From Lysobacter sp. yr284 (GTDB lineage: Bacteria; Pseudomonadota; Gammaproteobacteria; Xanthomonadales; Xanthomonadaceae), in the NCBI RefSeq assembly GCF_900107375.1, contig NZ_FNPT01000001.1, positions 124,001-188,000 of the forward strand: a stretch of 64,000 nucleotides of DNA. Reading direction: 5' to 3'. The notes under the pieces were generated by a model, which worked only from the letters and a program-made list of their open reading frames with translations, made no database searches and was not told where the DNA came from. Made by a program: the position numbers and the translations under genes. Shown piece by piece: positions 63,801 through 64,000 of this stretch (the stretch's first letter is position 1; each line of letters opens with the position of its first letter).

Positions 63801-64000
63801 CGCTGGCCGGGCGCGGCTTGCCGTCGCTGCCCACGCGCATCAGTTCGAAGCCGACCGTGGCGTTGCTGTCGGCGCCGTCCTTGTCGTCGAACAGCGGGCG
63901 CACGCCGACCAGCGCGTCGGCCGGCCACAGCACCCGCTTGACGCTGCGGTTGACGCTGCGGCCGCCGCTCTCGTAGACGCTGCCGGTGACGATCGCGGCG
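60835..64000 (-). CDS. Bacterial alpha-2-macroglobulin (YfhM-type), 5' end beyond the window
   Basis: At least 1055 codons of a large envelope protein are visible; the frame is open to the window edge ('ESGGRSVNRSVKRVLWPADA'), so the N-terminus is missing. The thioester motif is intact: Cys-Ala-Glu-Gln (62254-62265) in 'YPYGCAEQTTSKGYAALELD'. The alpha-alpha barrel ('MQIASGHFSMWGDGDYVNPA') and the receptor-like C-terminal domain ('RSAMPDALLTDLLPAGLEIE') follow. Such proteins trap foreign proteases in the periplasm; the thioester links covalently to the attacker, and the partner PBP1C is thought to repair the wall. It overlaps the downstream lipoprotein gene by four bases. Confidence 0.95.
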   Translation of the reverse strand, partial: AAIVTGSVYESGGRSVNRSVKRVLWPADALVGVRPLFDDKDGADSNATVGFELMRVGSDGKPRPASGVRATLVRERRDYHWNYGEEGGWKYDFTRRFEDVETRSVDLGANASKLSFQVEWGEYRLDVFDPQTKITTRYPFRAGWSWDDQNRGLDARPDKVKLALDKTSYKSGDTLEVTVTPPHEGPGLLMVETDRMVYVQAIAAKAGSKFKIPVTEAWERHDVYVTALVFRGGSAPSKITPARAVGVAFVPMDRRERKVAVGLNVPKLMKPEQDLPVTVSAPQLAGKDAYVTVSAVDVGILNITRFAVPDAAAHFFAQRRLGVDSYDVYGRVIESFDGESAKIRFGGDMALQALPQARRPTARVQTVDLFAGPVKLDAQGIARIKLAVPDFNGTLRVSALVYSGGSYGNRDAETIVRAPVLAEASTPRVLAPGDRSNVTLDVQNFTGKPGEFKVKVEGIGPLSLDGGEHTLALGVDAKKTLTFPVTAREGYTVAQVRVQVDGNGYKVDRRYDLPVRPAWPSVLRSRTRVLDEIGAIQLGSEFADGLMPDSVSARMVVSALPPIPFASALQGALEYPYGCAEQTTSKGYAALELDEATAKMLGVKGIDAKQRRARMEGAFGRLAAMQIASGHFSMWGDGDYVNPALTPYVVEFLLDARDAGFAVPETMLQKALKALGEDLLSGNASFYGYDRREHLKFAYQAHAGYVLARVNRAPLGTLRALYDNDRKQSLTGLPLVHLGLALSLQGDKARGAKAIKEGFGRDSSQRPEYLGDYGSRLRDDALMIALVHEHKLSQPEYDARAVAMGRDLDARRNSGWLYLSTQEQVALARLGKALMADQGKQLSGRWTVAGGSTDAEPAKLIGRAFDFAQLAAGVSFAPNGPTPLYASFEVAGVPRTPPAADGSKIEVTRKYYTTEGKEWSGGSLVEGEALIVQVAIKARSAMPDALLTDLLPAGLEIENFNLGDAKQWAGVVVDGIEISERSSAADVKHEEFRDDRYVAALKLDDGRTARVFYLVRAVTPGTYTVPPSLVEDMYRPELRGVGRAAPASLTVRQP

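Overview
The window is a contiguous stretch of very GC-rich (roughly 70%) gammaproteobacterial chromosome. Gene content and order point to the Xanthomonadaceae, most likely Lysobacter or a close relative. The main clues are a 180-kDa type NAD-glutamate dehydrogenase, a methionine synthase split into two ORFs behind an ArsR-methyltransferase (SahR-like) regulator, a YtrA-type GntR/ABC operon, a sucA-sucB-lpd operon, a lipoprotein class B3 metallo-beta-lactamase, and many short GTAG-headed palindromic repeats like those known from Stenotrophomonas and Xanthomonas. I see no phage, insertion sequence, CRISPR array, tRNA or rRNA. Most of the window is ordinary chromosomal backbone.

Layout. 1-5.3 kb: small secreted proteins, a cytosolic 5'-nucleotidase, an amino-acid permease and NAD kinase. 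5.5-12.1 kb: the giant NAD-glutamate dehydrogenase and an acyl-CoA dehydrogenase, both on the minus strand. 12.5-17.5 kb: the methionine/SAM-cycle block (SahR-like regulator, homocysteine module, folate/B12/activation module). 17.6-21.5 kb: a papain-like hydrolase candidate, two tandem secreted beta-helix paralogues and an alpha/beta hydrolase. 21.8-27.2 kb (minus): ugd-slyX-DUF2058, two FKBP prolyl isomerases and an exported glutathione peroxidase. 27.2-31.6 kb (plus): an apparent operon of a small membrane protein, YtrA-like repressor, ABC ATPase, permease, a GSGD-repeat beta-solenoid protein and a DUF2884-like protein, with a clear promoter/operator. 31.7-36.7 kb: a YiaA/B membrane protein, a 59-aa lipoprotein, and divergent fumC and purB, two members of one superfamily. 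37-41.5 kb: B3 beta-lactamase, VOC protein, ribosomal oxygenase RoxA overlapping a GNAT fusion protein. 42-50.9 kb: sucA-sucB-lpd, a LOG-family enzyme, an unknown secreted protein, an AcuI-type oxidoreductase and an orphan PilH-like receiver. 51.3-55.9 kb: CbpA-like co-chaperone, peroxiredoxin, ferritin-like protein with a basic tail, quinone reductase with a striking operator, and two unknown genes. 56-64 kb (minus): alpha-2-macroglobulin (cut by the window end), two paralogous lipoproteins and PBP1C.

Genes that appear to work together: the SahR/MetH block (methionine regeneration); sucABlpd (2-oxoglutarate dehydrogenase) with fumC (TCA cycle); the 27-31 kb ABC operon (envelope export or stress, repressed by its own GntR protein); and the alpha-2-macroglobulin/PBP1C block, where the two intervening lipoproteins are the best candidates for something undescribed. 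Thirteen loci carry one of two families of REP-like inverted repeats whose stems vary in a compensatory way.
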